DNA of 64,000 bases from Bradyrhizobium betae (GCF_004123905.1 NZ_MZXW01000021.1:186001-250000), one strand, 5' to 3'; positions 35,685-44,849 are shown, numbered from the stretch's first letter. Notes: generated from the letters alone by a model not told the origin. Numbers and translations are program-made.

Positions 35685-36881
35685 ATGCAACTACAAGATA
35701 AGCACGAACAGACGACGACAAGGGCTTTCGCTGGCCTGCGGGTCCTGGATTTTTCGACCACCATCGCCGGTCCCCATTGCGCGCGGATGCTCGCCGACAT
35801 GGGCGCCGAGGTCATCAAGATCGAGACCGACGGCGGCGAGACGATGCGGACCCGGCCTCCGCTGCGCAAGGGCTGCAGCACCGTGTTCGGCCAGCTCAAT
35901 GTCGGCAAGAAGAGCGTGGTGCTCGACCTCAAATCCGAGGACGGCAGGGAGGCGGTGCGACGGCTGGTCGCGGCCGCGGACATCCTGGTCGAGAACTTTC
36001 GGCCAGGCGTGATGCGCCGCCTGCGGCTGGACTACGACAGCCTGCGTCCGGTCAATCCCAAGCTGATCTATTGCTCGATCTCCGGCTATGGCCAGAGCGG
36101 TCCCTCGGCGGAGTTGCCGGCCTACGCGCCGGTGATCCACGCAGCCTCCGGCTACGACATGGCGCATCTCGCCTACCAGCCCGGCCGCAACCGTCCCGAT
36201 TATTGCGGCATCTACCATGCCGACGTCGTCACCGGCACTTACGGCTTTGGCGCGATTGCGTCTGCGCTTTATCAGCGCACCGTGACCGGCCTTGGTCAGC
36301 ACATCGACGTCTCCATGCTGGAGTCGATGTTGACGCTGACGGTGATCGAGTTGCAGAGCTCGCAATTCGCGGTGAAGCCGCCGCCGCGCCCGATGTTCGG
36401 GCCGACCGAGACCGCCGACGGTTACGTCATGATCACAGTTGCGAGCGAGAAGACGTTTCAGTGCCTGATGGGCGTGATCGGCCGCCCCGAATGGATTTCC
36501 GATCCGCGCTTCTCCAGCTATGCGCCACGCCGCGAGAACTGGGCGGACATGATGGACGGCGTCGAAGCCTGGTCCCGGCAGCTCTCGACCGATGCTTGTC
36601 TCGTCGCGCTTGGAGCGGCCGGCGTGCCGGCCTCGGCCTATCGCACCGTGTCCGAGGCGCTGGCTGATCCGCAGCTCGCACACCGGCAGGCGCTCTCGTC
36701 GGTGGAGGACGGAGGCGGTGCGTTCCAGGTGCTCAATCTGCCGTTCCGGATGTCGGGTGCCGACACCACGCCGGCGAAGACGATGGCCGTGCTCGGCGAA
36801 CACACGCGCGAATTGCGCGACGAGGTTGGCCTCGCCGATGAGGCGCCAACTCCCTCGGGCAAAACGGCCGTGCAGGGCTGA
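35685..36881 (+). CDS. Class III CoA-transferase (CaiB/BaiF family)
   Basis: A 398-residue family III acyl-CoA transferase, started at the ATG at 35685. The N-terminal LRVLDFSTTIAGPHCARMLADMGAEVIKIE is the family signature. The catalytic Asp is expected in the YHADVVTGTYGFGAIASAL segment. These enzymes move CoA between carboxylic acids as interlocked dimers. The neighbouring dehydrogenases suggest carboxylic or alcohol catabolism, but the gaps (149 bp and more) argue against one operon. The start is uncertain; a TTG 24 bp earlier is in frame. Confidence 0.85.
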   Translation: MQLQDKHEQTTTRAFAGLRVLDFSTTIAGPHCARMLADMGAEVIKIETDGGETMRTRPPLRKGCSTVFGQLNVGKKSVVLDLKSEDGREAVRRLVAAADILVENFRPGVMRRLRLDYDSLRPVNPKLIYCSISGYGQSGPSAELPAYAPVIHAASGYDMAHLAYQPGRNRPDYCGIYHADVVTGTYGFGAIASALYQRTVTGLGQHIDVSMLESMLTLTVIELQSSQFAVKPPPRPMFGPTETADGYVMITVASEKTFQCLMGVIGRPEWISDPRFSSYAPRRENWADMMDGVEAWSRQLSTDACLVALGAAGVPASAYRTVSEALADPQLAHRQALSSVEDGGGAFQVLNLPFRMSGADTTPAKTMAVLGEHTRELRDEVGLADEAPTPSGKTAVQG

Positions 36882-37030
36882 CGAACGGCGTTGTGCAGCA
36901 AGCAATGCGGCTTTGCGCGTGGTCGGCTTGCCATCATCGGCCGGTGTAAACTAGACAGGTCCAGGTTTGTCTCGCCTTGCCGGCCGTGGCATGGTGGCGC
37001 GACAACAACAAATACGCCGGGAGGATTCCG

Positions 37031-38098
37031 ATGAAGAGTTTCAAGGTCGCTGATTTCAAGGCGCCGCTGCAGGAGTTCGACGAGGCGACACCGCAGCCGT
37101 CGGGCACGCAGGTGCTGATCAAGGTCAAGGCCGCCGGCGTCTGCCACAGCGATCTCCACATCTGGGAAGGCGGCTACGATCTCGGCCACGGCCGCAAGCC
37201 GCTGTCGCTGAAGGACCGCGGCATCAATCTGCCGCTGACCATGGGTCACGAGACGGTCGGCGAGATCGCGGCCTTCGGCCCGGACGTGAAGCCGACCGAC
37301 CAGGGCGATCTGAAGCTCGGCGATGTCGGCCTCGTCTATCCCTGGATCGGCTGCGGCAAATGCGCGACGTGCCTGGCCGGTGACGAGAACATGTGCCTGA
37401 CGCCGCGCTCGCTCGGCGTCTATTGCGACGGCGGCTATTCCGATCACATGCTGGTGCCGCATCCGCGCTATCTGCTGAATCTGAAAGGGCTCGATCCCGC
37501 GTCGGCTGCGCCCTACGCCTGTTCGGGCGTCACCACCTACAGCGCGCTGAAGAAGGTCGAGCAACACTTTGACACGCCGATCGTGATGTTCGGTGCCGGC
37601 GGCCTCGGGCTGATGGCGCTGTCGCTGCTCAAGGCGATGGGCGGCAAGGGCGCGATCATGGTCGACATCGACGGCAGGAAGCGCGAGGCCGCGGAGAAGG
37701 CCGGCGCGCTCGCGACCGTCGATCCCAAGGCGCCGGACGCGCTGGAGCAACTCGCCAAGAAAGCGGGTGGCCCGATCCGCGCTGTGATCGACCTCGTCGG
37801 CAACGCCGCGACGACACAACTTGGTTTTGATTGCCTCACCAAGGGCGGCAAACTCGTCATCGTCGGCCTGTTCGGCGGCGGCGCGACCTGGGCACTGCCG
37901 CTGATTCCGATCAAGGCGGTGACGATCCAGGGCAGCTATGTCGGAAACCTGCGCGAAACGCAGGAGCTGCTCGATCTCGTGCGCGCCAAGAACGTCGCCC
38001 CGATCCCGGTGACGAAGGCGCCGCTCAACAAGGCCAACGACGCGCTGGTGCAGTTGCAGCAGGGCGCGGTGGTTGGCCGCACCGTGCTGACGCCGTAG
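37031..38098 (+). CDS. Zinc-dependent alcohol dehydrogenase (MDR family)
   Basis: A 355-residue medium-chain dehydrogenase. The catalytic zinc site is Cys in GVCHSD, with GHE downstream (TMGHETVGEI). The structural zinc cysteines are CGKCATCLAGDENMC, in the usual C-x2-C-x2-C-x7-C pattern. The Rossmann loop is FGAGGLGLMAL. It oxidises a primary or secondary alcohol with NAD; the substrate is unknown. The ATG at 37031 has GGGAGG upstream. A palindromic repeat follows the gene. Confidence 0.9.
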   Translation: MKSFKVADFKAPLQEFDEATPQPSGTQVLIKVKAAGVCHSDLHIWEGGYDLGHGRKPLSLKDRGINLPLTMGHETVGEIAAFGPDVKPTDQGDLKLGDVGLVYPWIGCGKCATCLAGDENMCLTPRSLGVYCDGGYSDHMLVPHPRYLLNLKGLDPASAAPYACSGVTTYSALKKVEQHFDTPIVMFGAGGLGLMALSLLKAMGGKGAIMVDIDGRKREAAEKAGALATVDPKAPDALEQLAKKAGGPIRAVIDLVGNAATTQLGFDCLTKGGKLVIVGLFGGGATWALPLIPIKAVTIQGSYVGNLRETQELLDLVRAKNVAPIPVTKAPLNKANDALVQLQQGAVVGRTVLTP

Positions 38099-38115
38099 TT
38101 CGACGCTCTCTCCTC

Positions 38116-38201
38116 GTCATTGCGAGCGAAGCGAAGCAATCCAGAAATCCCTCCGCGGACGCAGTCTGGATTGCTTCGTCGCAAGGGCTCCTCGCAATGA
38201 C
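38116..38201. repeat. 'gtcattgcgag ... ctcgcaatgac' palindromic repeat, copy 3
   Basis: Same family as 10737-10819 and 33976-34060, including gcaatccaga/tctggattgc inner arms. It lies between the alcohol dehydrogenase and the next dehydrogenase, ending 33 bp before that gene's start. Confidence 0.85.
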
Positions 38202-38233
38202 GAGGCTACACTTTCCTTCATACAGGAACCTCC

Positions 38234-39313
38234 ATGTCCGCAAACAACGCCTTCCACATTGCCGTGCTCGCCGGTGACGGCATCGGTCCCGAAGTCATGG
38301 CGCCGGCGATCGAAGTCCTGCGCAAGATCGAACAGAAATCCGGCTTGAGCTTCCGCTTCACCGAGGCGCCGGCTGGCGCCAACAATTATCTCGCGACCGG
38401 CAAGTCGATGCCTGACACCACCATCAAGCTCTGCGAGGAAGCCGACGCGATCCTGCTCGGGGCCTGCGGCCTGCCGTCGGTGCGCTACCCCGACAACACC
38501 GAGATCGCTCCGCAGATCGAGCTGCGCTTCATCTTCGATCTCTATGCCGGTGTGCGCCCGGCGCGGCTGATTCCGGGCGTGCCGAGCCCGATCGTCGGCG
38601 CCGACCAGCGCGGCATCGATCTCGTCGTGATCCGCGAGTCCACCGAAGGCCTGTTCGCCTCGATGGGCAAGGGCGTCGTGACGCACGAAGATGCACGCGA
38701 GACCATGGTGATCACGCGCAAGACCTCCGAGCGTCTGTTCGAGTTTTCGTTTCGCCTCGCCGAGCGGCGCAAGGCACGCGGCAAGCCGGGCATGCTGACC
38801 TGCGTCGACAAGGCGAACGTGTTCAAGGCGTTTGCCTTCTTCCGCGGCATTTTCGACGAGATCGAAAAGAAGCATCCTGATGTGAAGACCGATCGGCTCT
38901 ACGTCGATGCCTGCTCGGCGATGCTGGTGAAGCGGCCCTGGGATTTCGACGTGATGGTGATGGAGAACATGTTCGGCGACATCGTCTCCGACATCACCGC
39001 GAGCCTGATCGGCGGCCTCGGCATGGCGCCGTCGGCCGACATCGGCGACAAATATGCCGTGTTCCAGCCGTGCCATGGCACAGCACCCGATATCATGGGG
39101 CAGGGCAAGGCCAATCCCACCGGCATGATCCTGTCGGCCGCGATGATGCTGGACTGGCTAGCCGACAAGCACGGCGTGGAGGGCGCGGCGGAAGCTGGCG
39201 AGACGATCGAGCGCGCGGTGGATCAGGTCTATGCCGGCGGCATCAAGCCGATGGAGTTCGGTGGCAGCAACGGCACGGCTGATATCACGAAGGCGGTGCT
39301 GGGGGCGTTGTAG
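38234..39313 (+). CDS. Isocitrate/isopropylmalate dehydrogenase family protein
   Basis: A 359-residue beta-decarboxylating hydroxyacid dehydrogenase. Motifs: GDGIGPEV at the N-terminus, FDLYAGVRPARL with the substrate Arg, MENMFGDIVSDITASLIGGLGMAPS with the metal Asp residues, and FQPCHGTAPDIMGQGKANPTGMI. Where isopropylmalate, isocitrate and tartrate dehydrogenases have a catalytic Tyr, this protein reads ESTEGLF, with Phe. It is therefore probably not LeuB or Icd itself but one of the paralogues acting on tartrate-like or unknown malate derivatives. It ends in a strong hairpin shared with the next gene. Confidence 0.85.
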   Translation: MSANNAFHIAVLAGDGIGPEVMAPAIEVLRKIEQKSGLSFRFTEAPAGANNYLATGKSMPDTTIKLCEEADAILLGACGLPSVRYPDNTEIAPQIELRFIFDLYAGVRPARLIPGVPSPIVGADQRGIDLVVIRESTEGLFASMGKGVVTHEDARETMVITRKTSERLFEFSFRLAERRKARGKPGMLTCVDKANVFKAFAFFRGIFDEIEKKHPDVKTDRLYVDACSAMLVKRPWDFDVMVMENMFGDIVSDITASLIGGLGMAPSADIGDKYAVFQPCHGTAPDIMGQGKANPTGMILSAAMMLDWLADKHGVEGAAEAGETIERAVDQVYAGGIKPMEFGGSNGTADITKAVLGAL

Positions 39314-39324
39314 CCATCGCGACA

Positions 39325-39350
39325 AGAAAAAAGGGGCCTCGCGGCCCCTT
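39325..39350 (-). terminator. Intrinsic terminator, T-run on the minus strand
   Basis: aaggggcc and ggcccctt pair around tcgc. Read leftward the stem is followed by six T residues, a textbook terminator for the small secreted-protein gene, and the hairpin may also stop the convergent dehydrogenase transcript. Confidence 0.88.
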
Positions 39351-39356
39351 CGTCGT

Positions 39357-39644
39357 TTACCAGCGGCGCCAGTGGCGGTGGCCCCAGCCCCACGGACGCG
39401 GGCCGTAGAACCGGCGCGGGCCGCCGTAATAGCCATAGGCGCCGTAATAGTTCGGACGCCACCAGCAGCGGCCCCACGCGTTGCAGACCATGCGCACCTG
39501 ATCGATGTTCGCGGCCGGACCGCTAGCGATCCGATCGGCCTGCGGAATGCCGTTCGGCATCGCCGCGAGCGCTTGTCCCGACGCCAGCGCCACGCTGCCG
39601 AGGGCAGCCAGACTAAGAACAGCAAGTTTCAGTTTCATCGTCAT
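39357..39644 (-). CDS. Small secreted Tyr/Trp/Gly/Arg-rich protein
   Basis: A 95-residue protein with a Sec signal (KLAVLSLAALGSVALASG, cleavage after ALA). The mature part contains VRMVCNAWGRCWWRPN, giving a possible disulfide, and an aromatic, Arg- and Gly-rich tail (YYGAYGYYGG ... HRHWRRW). Similar short exported proteins are numerous in Bradyrhizobium; none has a proven role that I know of. It may be a surface-coating or metal-binding peptide. It ends at a strong terminator. Confidence 0.8.
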   Translation of the reverse strand: MTMKLKLAVLSLAALGSVALASGQALAAMPNGIPQADRIASGPAANIDQVRMVCNAWGRCWWRPNYYGAYGYYGGPRRFYGPRPWGWGHRHWRRW

Positions 39645-39741
39645 CTCCCTCGTTGGTGGCGAGAGAACTTTTGACGGATCAACTGGTTGCTATAGCGGCG
39701 AGCTGCGCGAGGAATTTAATCTTCCTGAATAAAGGTTCAGC

Positions 39742-40557
39742 TTACTTCCCCTGAAACTGCGGCTTGCGCTTCTCCATGAAGGCCTGGCGGCCTTCGCGAA
39801 AATCGGCGCTGTCCATGCAGGCGTTGCCGATCGCCTTGATCGCGTCCGTGTCGCGCTGGCTTTCGTCCTTCAGCACCTGCGCGATGGTGAGCTTGGCCGC
39901 CTTGATGGCGAGCGGGGCGTTTTGCGAGATCGTCTCGGCGATCGCCATCGTCTCGCCCCAGAGCTGGTCGTCCGGGATCACGCGCTCGACCAATCCGATG
40001 CGCAGCGCCTCGGCGGAATCGATGCGCATGCCGGTGTACATCAGAAGCCGCGCCCAGGACGGGCCGACCAGTGACACCAGGTGCTTCAAACCGTCATAGC
40101 CATAGGCGATGCCGAGTTTTGCGGCGGGAATGCCGAACTGGCTGCCATGCGCGGCGAGGCGGATGTCGGCAAGCATCGCAACCTGCATGCCGCCGCCGAG
40201 ACAGAAGCCCTCGATGCAGGCGATCGTCGGCTTGGGATAGTCGGCGAGCAGCGTGCGCTGGACGGCGCTGCGCTTGCCGTATTCCTCGGACGCTGCCGCG
40301 TTGTGACGCGTCTTCTCGAACTGGCTGATGTCGGCGCCCGAGACAAATGCCTTGCCGCCGGCCCCGCGCAGGATTACGACGCGCACCGCATCGTCGTCGC
40401 GCAAGGCCGTCAGCGCCTCGCCAAATCCTTCCCACATCTCGAGCGACATCGCGTTGCGCTTGTCGGGGTTGTTGAAGGTGATGACGCCGACGCCGCTGGC
40501 GGTGTGCTGGAGGATCTTGCCGTCGGCGTAGGATTTTTCGTTGGAGAGATCAGGCAT
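39742..40557 (-). CDS. Enoyl-CoA hydratase/isomerase family protein (crotonase fold)
   Basis: A 271-residue crotonase. The oxyanion-hole loops are AFVSGADISQF and GFCLGGGMQVAMLADIRLA. The residue matching Glu144 of rat hydratase falls in FGIPAAKLGI and is Ala, and the Glu164 region reads IAYGYDGL without an obvious Glu. Classic hydratase activity is therefore doubtful; a decarboxylase-, isomerase- or thioesterase-like reaction on an acyl-CoA is possible. It stands alone on the minus strand. Confidence 0.85.
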   Translation of the reverse strand: MPDLSNEKSYADGKILQHTASGVGVITFNNPDKRNAMSLEMWEGFGEALTALRDDDAVRVVILRGAGGKAFVSGADISQFEKTRHNAAASEEYGKRSAVQRTLLADYPKPTIACIEGFCLGGGMQVAMLADIRLAAHGSQFGIPAAKLGIAYGYDGLKHLVSLVGPSWARLLMYTGMRIDSAEALRIGLVERVIPDDQLWGETMAIAETISQNAPLAIKAAKLTIAQVLKDESQRDTDAIKAIGNACMDSADFREGRQAFMEKRKPQFQGK

Positions 40558-40678
40558 CGCGCGCTCGCTTGTCGGTGGCCGGGCGCAATGTGCGGCCGGG
40601 CTGCGGCCCGGGTCAACCGCGGCGAGGGAGGCGGCTTTGCATCCGCCTGTGCCGCGATTGCATGGCGCGCTGGCTGCG

Positions 40679-42058
40679 CTACTGCGCCATGTGCGCTGTC
40701 AGCGGATGGCCGGCGGCCTTGCCGAAGAACGCGGCCTCCTCGGCGGTGGCCTCGAGCAACTGCTCGTCCTGGTTATAGACGTCGTTGCGGAACTGGATGG
40801 TCTGGTCCTTGGTCATCCACGCGGTGAGGTAGATCCAGGCCACCGGCACCTTCTTTGCCATGGCGACGTCGAGATGCTGGCCGGTGGCGATCTCCGTATC
40901 GATCGCGGCGCGGCTCCATTTCGGCTGGTCCTTCAGCAGCCACGCCGCGAGATCGCGCACATTGTCGACGCGCGAGCAGCCGTGGGAATCGAAACGGTAG
41001 TCGTCGCTGAACAGATTTCGCTGGTTGGTGTCGTGCATGTAGACCGAATAGGGGTTCGGCATGTCGATCTTTACCGCGCCGAGCGCGTTGAAGGTGCCGT
41101 TCTGCTGCCGCACGGTGAAATTCGGTGTGTGCGTGCCCGACCAGTCGACCGAATGCGGGTCGATCGGATTGTCGTGGCCGTCGAGCACCTCCATGTGCAT
41201 ACGCGACAGATAGGTCGGATCTTTCCGCATATGCGCGGAGATCTCGGTCTTGGCGATCGAGGACGGCACCGTCCATGTCGGGTTGAGCACGACGCTGCTG
41301 ATCTGCGCCGTCAACGTTGGCGAGGGTTTTTCGGTCTTGCCGACGATGACGCGATAGCGCCGCATGACGACGTCGTTCTCGACCGCCTCGGCGAAGGCGG
41401 CGGGAATGTTGACCACGACATAGCGCTGGCCGAAGCCGAAATTCATGTTCTCGAGCCGCTCCAGCGAAGCCTCGAGCTGGCGGATACGCTTCTGCACGGA
41501 GACGTTCATCGCCGTGAGCGTGCGCGGCGTCATTGTGCCTGTCGGCGCCAGCCCGTGGCGGGCCTGGAAGCGCTTCACCGCGTCCGCGAGATCCTGGTCG
41601 AAGGCGCCGCTGGCCTTGTCGGCGGCGAGATCGCCGGAGACGATCAGGCGCTTGCGCAGCAACTCGTCATTGGCGCCCTGGATGCCGAGCGCGAACTTCG
41701 CATCCGCCGGGATGGTCGGCCAGCCGCCGCGCACCGCAAGGTCGGAATAGCTCAGCGCCGCGTCCTTGATCCGCTGGGCCGTCCCCTCGTCATAGGTCGG
41801 CTCGTGCGTCATCGCGAGCGCCGCGGCCGAGCGGCTCTCAGCCGTCGATGTGGGTGTTGCGGCAGCTTTCGGCGCGGCCGCATGAGCCGGATTGGCTGTG
41901 GCCGGCACCGTGCCGGCCGAAGTTGCCGGCTTCGGACCGGCTTGGCCCGTGGTCTCGGTTTGCGCAAGCGCGGAGGCGCTGGCGAACAGGCCCACCGCGA
42001 ACAGATTTACGGCAATGATCACGGCATGGCGCTTCGACATCAGTCTTGTCTTCCCCAT
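40679..42058 (-). CDS. L,D-transpeptidase (YkuD/ErfK type) with peptidoglycan-binding domain
   Basis: A 459-residue exported murein enzyme. The N-terminal signal is KRHAVIIAVNLFAVGLFASASALA. An Ala/Thr-rich spacer reaches residue ~65, a peptidoglycan-binding domain is near 165-210 (FQARHGLAPTGTMTPRTLTAMN), and the YkuD domain follows with catalytic Cys in SHGCSRVDNVRDLA. It forms 3-3 cross-links in peptidoglycan or attaches outer-membrane proteins to it; the large group (YcbB-like) is common in rhizobia. Confidence 0.9.
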   Translation of the reverse strand: MGKTRLMSKRHAVIIAVNLFAVGLFASASALAQTETTGQAGPKPATSAGTVPATANPAHAAAPKAAATPTSTAESRSAAALAMTHEPTYDEGTAQRIKDAALSYSDLAVRGGWPTIPADAKFALGIQGANDELLRKRLIVSGDLAADKASGAFDQDLADAVKRFQARHGLAPTGTMTPRTLTAMNVSVQKRIRQLEASLERLENMNFGFGQRYVVVNIPAAFAEAVENDVVMRRYRVIVGKTEKPSPTLTAQISSVVLNPTWTVPSSIAKTEISAHMRKDPTYLSRMHMEVLDGHDNPIDPHSVDWSGTHTPNFTVRQQNGTFNALGAVKIDMPNPYSVYMHDTNQRNLFSDDYRFDSHGCSRVDNVRDLAAWLLKDQPKWSRAAIDTEIATGQHLDVAMAKKVPVAWIYLTAWMTKDQTIQFRNDVYNQDEQLLEATAEEAAFFGKAAGHPLTAHMAQ

Positions 42059-42275
42059 GAGGACGGGGCCCGGACGGGCCGCGTATTGGCAATTCCCGGT
42101 CGCCGCGCCACGTGCGCCGATGGGTAAAATCGGCGGGACGTTAGGCCATCAATGTTGAGGTCCCATTAAGCACGGCAGTCGAACGCCCCGCGCGTGAAGT
42201 CGCGGAGGCTCTCGATTAGGTCGCAGCAAAGGCGGGATGGGTTCGCGACAACCGCGCGCGATGGCGGGGAAAAGC

Positions 42276-42302
42276 CAAGAAAAAGGGGCGGTCAGACCGC
42301 CC
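42276..42302 (-). terminator. Hairpin plus T-run, minus strand
   Basis: gggcggt and its complement sit directly against each other, and read leftward the stem is followed by CCTTTTTC. It lies 138 bp beyond the end of the XRE gene, and is the likely end of the LysR-XRE transcript. Confidence 0.65.
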
Positions 42303-42439
42303 AGGACGGGCCACGCGCGGACAGCGCGCGGGCCAGATCTGACCCAGTTCGTCTGATCCGGTCGGTCTCGTTCAATCCGGCCGCGCCCCCGCGACGCGGC
42401 GGATTGAACATCGGCCGTAACGGCCAGACCGTCGATCGA

Positions 42440-42844
42440 TCAGGCTTCGTTCGCCGCGATCGATTCCATCAGCGAGACGAGCTGACGCTGCACCGTCTGA
42501 TCCTTGATCTTGCTGTAGGCGCGCAGCAGGCGGAGGCTGAAGGCCGAATCGAGGAACAGCAGGCTCTCGACTTCGCGCGCCTTGTTGTCGCCGTCGTAGA
42601 AGAAGGTCACCGGCACATCGAGGGCGGTGGCGATCTGCTGAAGGCGGGCCGCGCCGACGCGATTGACACCCTTCTCGTATTTCTGGACCTGCTGGAAGCT
42701 GACGCCGAGCTTGTCGCCGAGCTCAGCCTGCGAGATCTTCATCTCGACGCGCCGCAGACGGATCCGCTTGCCCAACTCAATGTCCGGCTTGCCGGCACTG
42801 CGCTGCTTCATTCTCTTCGCCGCTGTTTTCATTCGTTTTCTCAT
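42440..42844 (-). CDS. XRE-family helix-turn-helix regulator
   Basis: A 134-residue Cro/CI-like DNA-binding protein. A basic N-terminus precedes the HTH (about 22-78: IELGKRIRLRRVEMKISQAELGDKLGVS, with FQQVQKYEKGVNRV as recognition region). The C-terminal ~50 residues are helical and probably dimerise. Its ATG overlaps the stop of the LysR gene (ATGA), so the two are translationally coupled. The target is unknown; related Bradyrhizobium proteins are annotated only as transcriptional regulators. Confidence 0.88.
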   Translation of the reverse strand: MRKRMKTAAKRMKQRSAGKPDIELGKRIRLRRVEMKISQAELGDKLGVSFQQVQKYEKGVNRVGAARLQQIATALDVPVTFFYDGDNKAREVESLLFLDSAFSLRLLRAYSKIKDQTVQRQLVSLMESIAANEA

Positions 42845-43887
42845 CGTTCTTCGGTTGAAAATCCCCCGAAGAGGTGGGTCAGGGGTTCGCCCATGTACGA
42901 GTCCTTGAATTCATGCGGATGCACGAATTCTTCCTTAAACCACGGGAATCGCGCCGGATTGAAGGCTTCGATCAGCCAGTCAATCATGTGCCGCACTCTC
43001 GGTATCCGACCGCTACCGGGATGGTAGGACAGCCAGATATCCAGCGGTCTGTTCAGCTCGACCTCCAGTGGAATCAACTTCCCGCCAAGCGCGATGGCAT
43101 AGCTCGGGAATACGCCTATTCCGGCTCCATTCGCGACAGCCCAGTAGTTGGCGCTTGAGACGTTGGTTTTCATGACCAGCAGGTCACGTTCCGAAACGCC
43201 CGGGAAGAAGCTCTCAAAGGTTTCCTTGGCGGCGAGCTGGTCGGCGAATTGCAGCACCAGGCGGTGCTTGATCAATTCGTGGGCCGAGCGCGGTGTGCCA
43301 TATTTCTCGAGGTATTTTTCCGAAGCCCAGAACATCAGATGCATGCGGCCGAGCCGCACCAGCTTGACGTCGAGCGCGGACGGGCGCGACAGATGGATAG
43401 CGACGTCGGCCTCGTGGCGGGAGACGTCGGCCGAGCGCATCGCGCAATGCAGGTCGACCAGGATTTTCGGATAGGCCTGCTGGAATTCGACCAGCCGGGG
43501 AGCTAGCCAGAACGTCCCAAGTCCCTCGGTCACGGCGACGCGAACCTCGCCGGACAGGGCATTGGCCGTCGAATCGCTGGTGCGCAGCACGTCGAAGGCG
43601 GCCGCCTCCATGCGCTCAACAGCAGAGACCACCATCGCGCCCTCGTCGGTCAGATGGGTGCCGTGGACATCGCGGGTGAACAAGGTGGTGCCGGTCTGGC
43701 GTTCGAAATCATCGATTCGGCGGCGGACGGCGTTGATCGACAGGGACAGGCGTTCCGCCGCCGAGCGGAAACTTCCGCGTCGAACGACTTCCAAGAATAT
43801 CCGCGCCGCATCCCAATCGGAGAGGCCGCTGATATTTGCCTTTAGGCGTTCTTCCAATGGAACGCCCCTTTCCGCCAAGGAGTGCAT
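42841..43887 (-). CDS. LysR-family transcriptional regulator
   Basis: A 348-residue LTTR with a winged HTH near residues 24-82 (ARIFLEVVRRGSFRSAAERLSLSINAVRRRI) and an effector domain from about 110 on. There is a long N-terminal extension of roughly 20 residues before the usual LysR start; a later Met is not available, so it may be genuine. It overlaps the downstream XRE gene by 4 bp. The inducer is unknown. Confidence 0.88.
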   Translation of the reverse strand: MHSLAERGVPLEERLKANISGLSDWDAARIFLEVVRRGSFRSAAERLSLSINAVRRRIDDFERQTGTTLFTRDVHGTHLTDEGAMVVSAVERMEAAAFDVLRTSDSTANALSGEVRVAVTEGLGTFWLAPRLVEFQQAYPKILVDLHCAMRSADVSRHEADVAIHLSRPSALDVKLVRLGRMHLMFWASEKYLEKYGTPRSAHELIKHRLVLQFADQLAAKETFESFFPGVSERDLLVMKTNVSSANYWAVANGAGIGVFPSYAIALGGKLIPLEVELNRPLDIWLSYHPGSGRIPRVRHMIDWLIEAFNPARFPWFKEEFVHPHEFKDSYMGEPLTHLFGGFSTEER

Positions 43888-44379
43888 ACAAGTCCCTTCA
43901 GGTTGCTAAACTGGCAGAATCTCGTGCAAACCACAACCACGACGGGTTGGGGAACGACGAGTTTTGAACGTCATCCTTACTGCGTCGCGGGTGGTATTCG
44001 AGTGCGGCCAGGACGGGGAATGAGGTTGGGAATCGGGCAGTTTATCGCCCGGCTGAGGGGTGTCGCGTGAGTTCCGTTGCGAGCCTTGAGATGGCTACGG
44101 GATTGTCGGCGCTGTCCGCGATGGACGGTCTCGCGCGAGAGGTGCCGCCGAGGTCCCGGATGGATCAACCACAGGTCCTCCGGCGTCTTGTCTCCGGCGG
44201 TTTCTCCGATCGCCAACAGCGCAGCGGCGCAATGGTCGCGGAAACTGCGGTTTCAGCGCAGAAACACATTGAAATCATGTTCGGAGGCGCAGGAGCCTCG
44301 TGCTATCCTTGGTTCTCCATGGGGGCCGAAGGGATCACCACCAACACGTCTCACAGGCCGAATTAACGGAAAGAACGCC
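43888..44379. other. Intergenic region upstream of LysR and of the 88-residue gene
   Basis: This 492-bp gap must hold the LysR promoter. A 99-codon frame at 44067-44366 (GTG start) exists but looks like chance. No other feature was recognised. Confidence 0.4.
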
Positions 44380-44646
44380 GTGTCGCATTCAGACGAACAG
44401 TTGCAGTCGGTGCTGGAAACGCTTGAGGAGTGCCGCAGGGCGCTCAACGAGATGAACAGCCGTGAGTCGGCCGAGCTGCTGTCCATCGTCATCCTCGACG
44501 TGCGGATGAAACTCAAAGGAATTGACGGCGCCGATCTCAAGGCGCTGTGCGACGAAATGCTGCGGAGCGCCGGAAGCGAACCGCAGCCCCCTTCCAAGCA
44601 GACGCAGGACCAGCCCCGGCGTCCGCTGCTCCGCGTGGTGAAGTAG
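44380..44646 (+). CDS. Small conserved-looking hypothetical protein
   Basis: An 88-residue protein started at a GTG at 44380 behind ACGGAAAG. The first 65 residues are predicted helical and charged (LQSVLETLEECRRALNEMN, then LLSIVILDVRMKLKG), followed by a Pro/Gln-rich tail. No signal peptide and no known domain is recognised. The frame is open further upstream to 44077, but that part looks non-coding. It precedes ccdA by 203 bp with two hairpins in between. Confidence 0.6.
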   Translation: MSHSDEQLQSVLETLEECRRALNEMNSRESAELLSIVILDVRMKLKGIDGADLKALCDEMLRSAGSEPQPPSKQTQDQPRRPLLRVVK

Positions 44647-44658
44647 CCGCGCCGCCTG

Positions 44659-44680
44659 ATCTCGCTTTTTGGCGAGATTT
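44659..44680 (+). terminator. Hairpin after the 88-residue gene
   Basis: atctcgc and gcgagat close a T-rich 6-base loop followed by TT, 12 bp after the stop codon. Confidence 0.6.
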
Positions 44681-44687
44681 GTGCGCG

Positions 44688-44725
44688 TCCCGATGCCGCA
44701 TCTGTGATCACGGACGGCATCGGGA
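44688..44725. repeat. 11-bp perfect inverted repeat before ccdA
   Basis: tcccgatgccg and cggcatcggga flank a 16-base loop. It lies 125 bp before the ccdA start and may be an operator or a second terminator. Confidence 0.6.
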
Positions 44726-44849
44726 GGAGCCCTGGTTTTATGCGCCTCTGTTGCGCATTCCCCCGCATCGGCTACACCAGAGCCGGTGCTCCGGCCCGCG
44801 CGCAGTCCCAGCGCGCCCTGCCGGCGCCTGAGATGGCTCCGACTGCATC

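Noticed and set aside
44067..44366. 99-codon frame between LysR and the 88-residue gene
   Set aside because: No ribosome binding site or recognisable protein pattern, and another frame in the same region is equally open.
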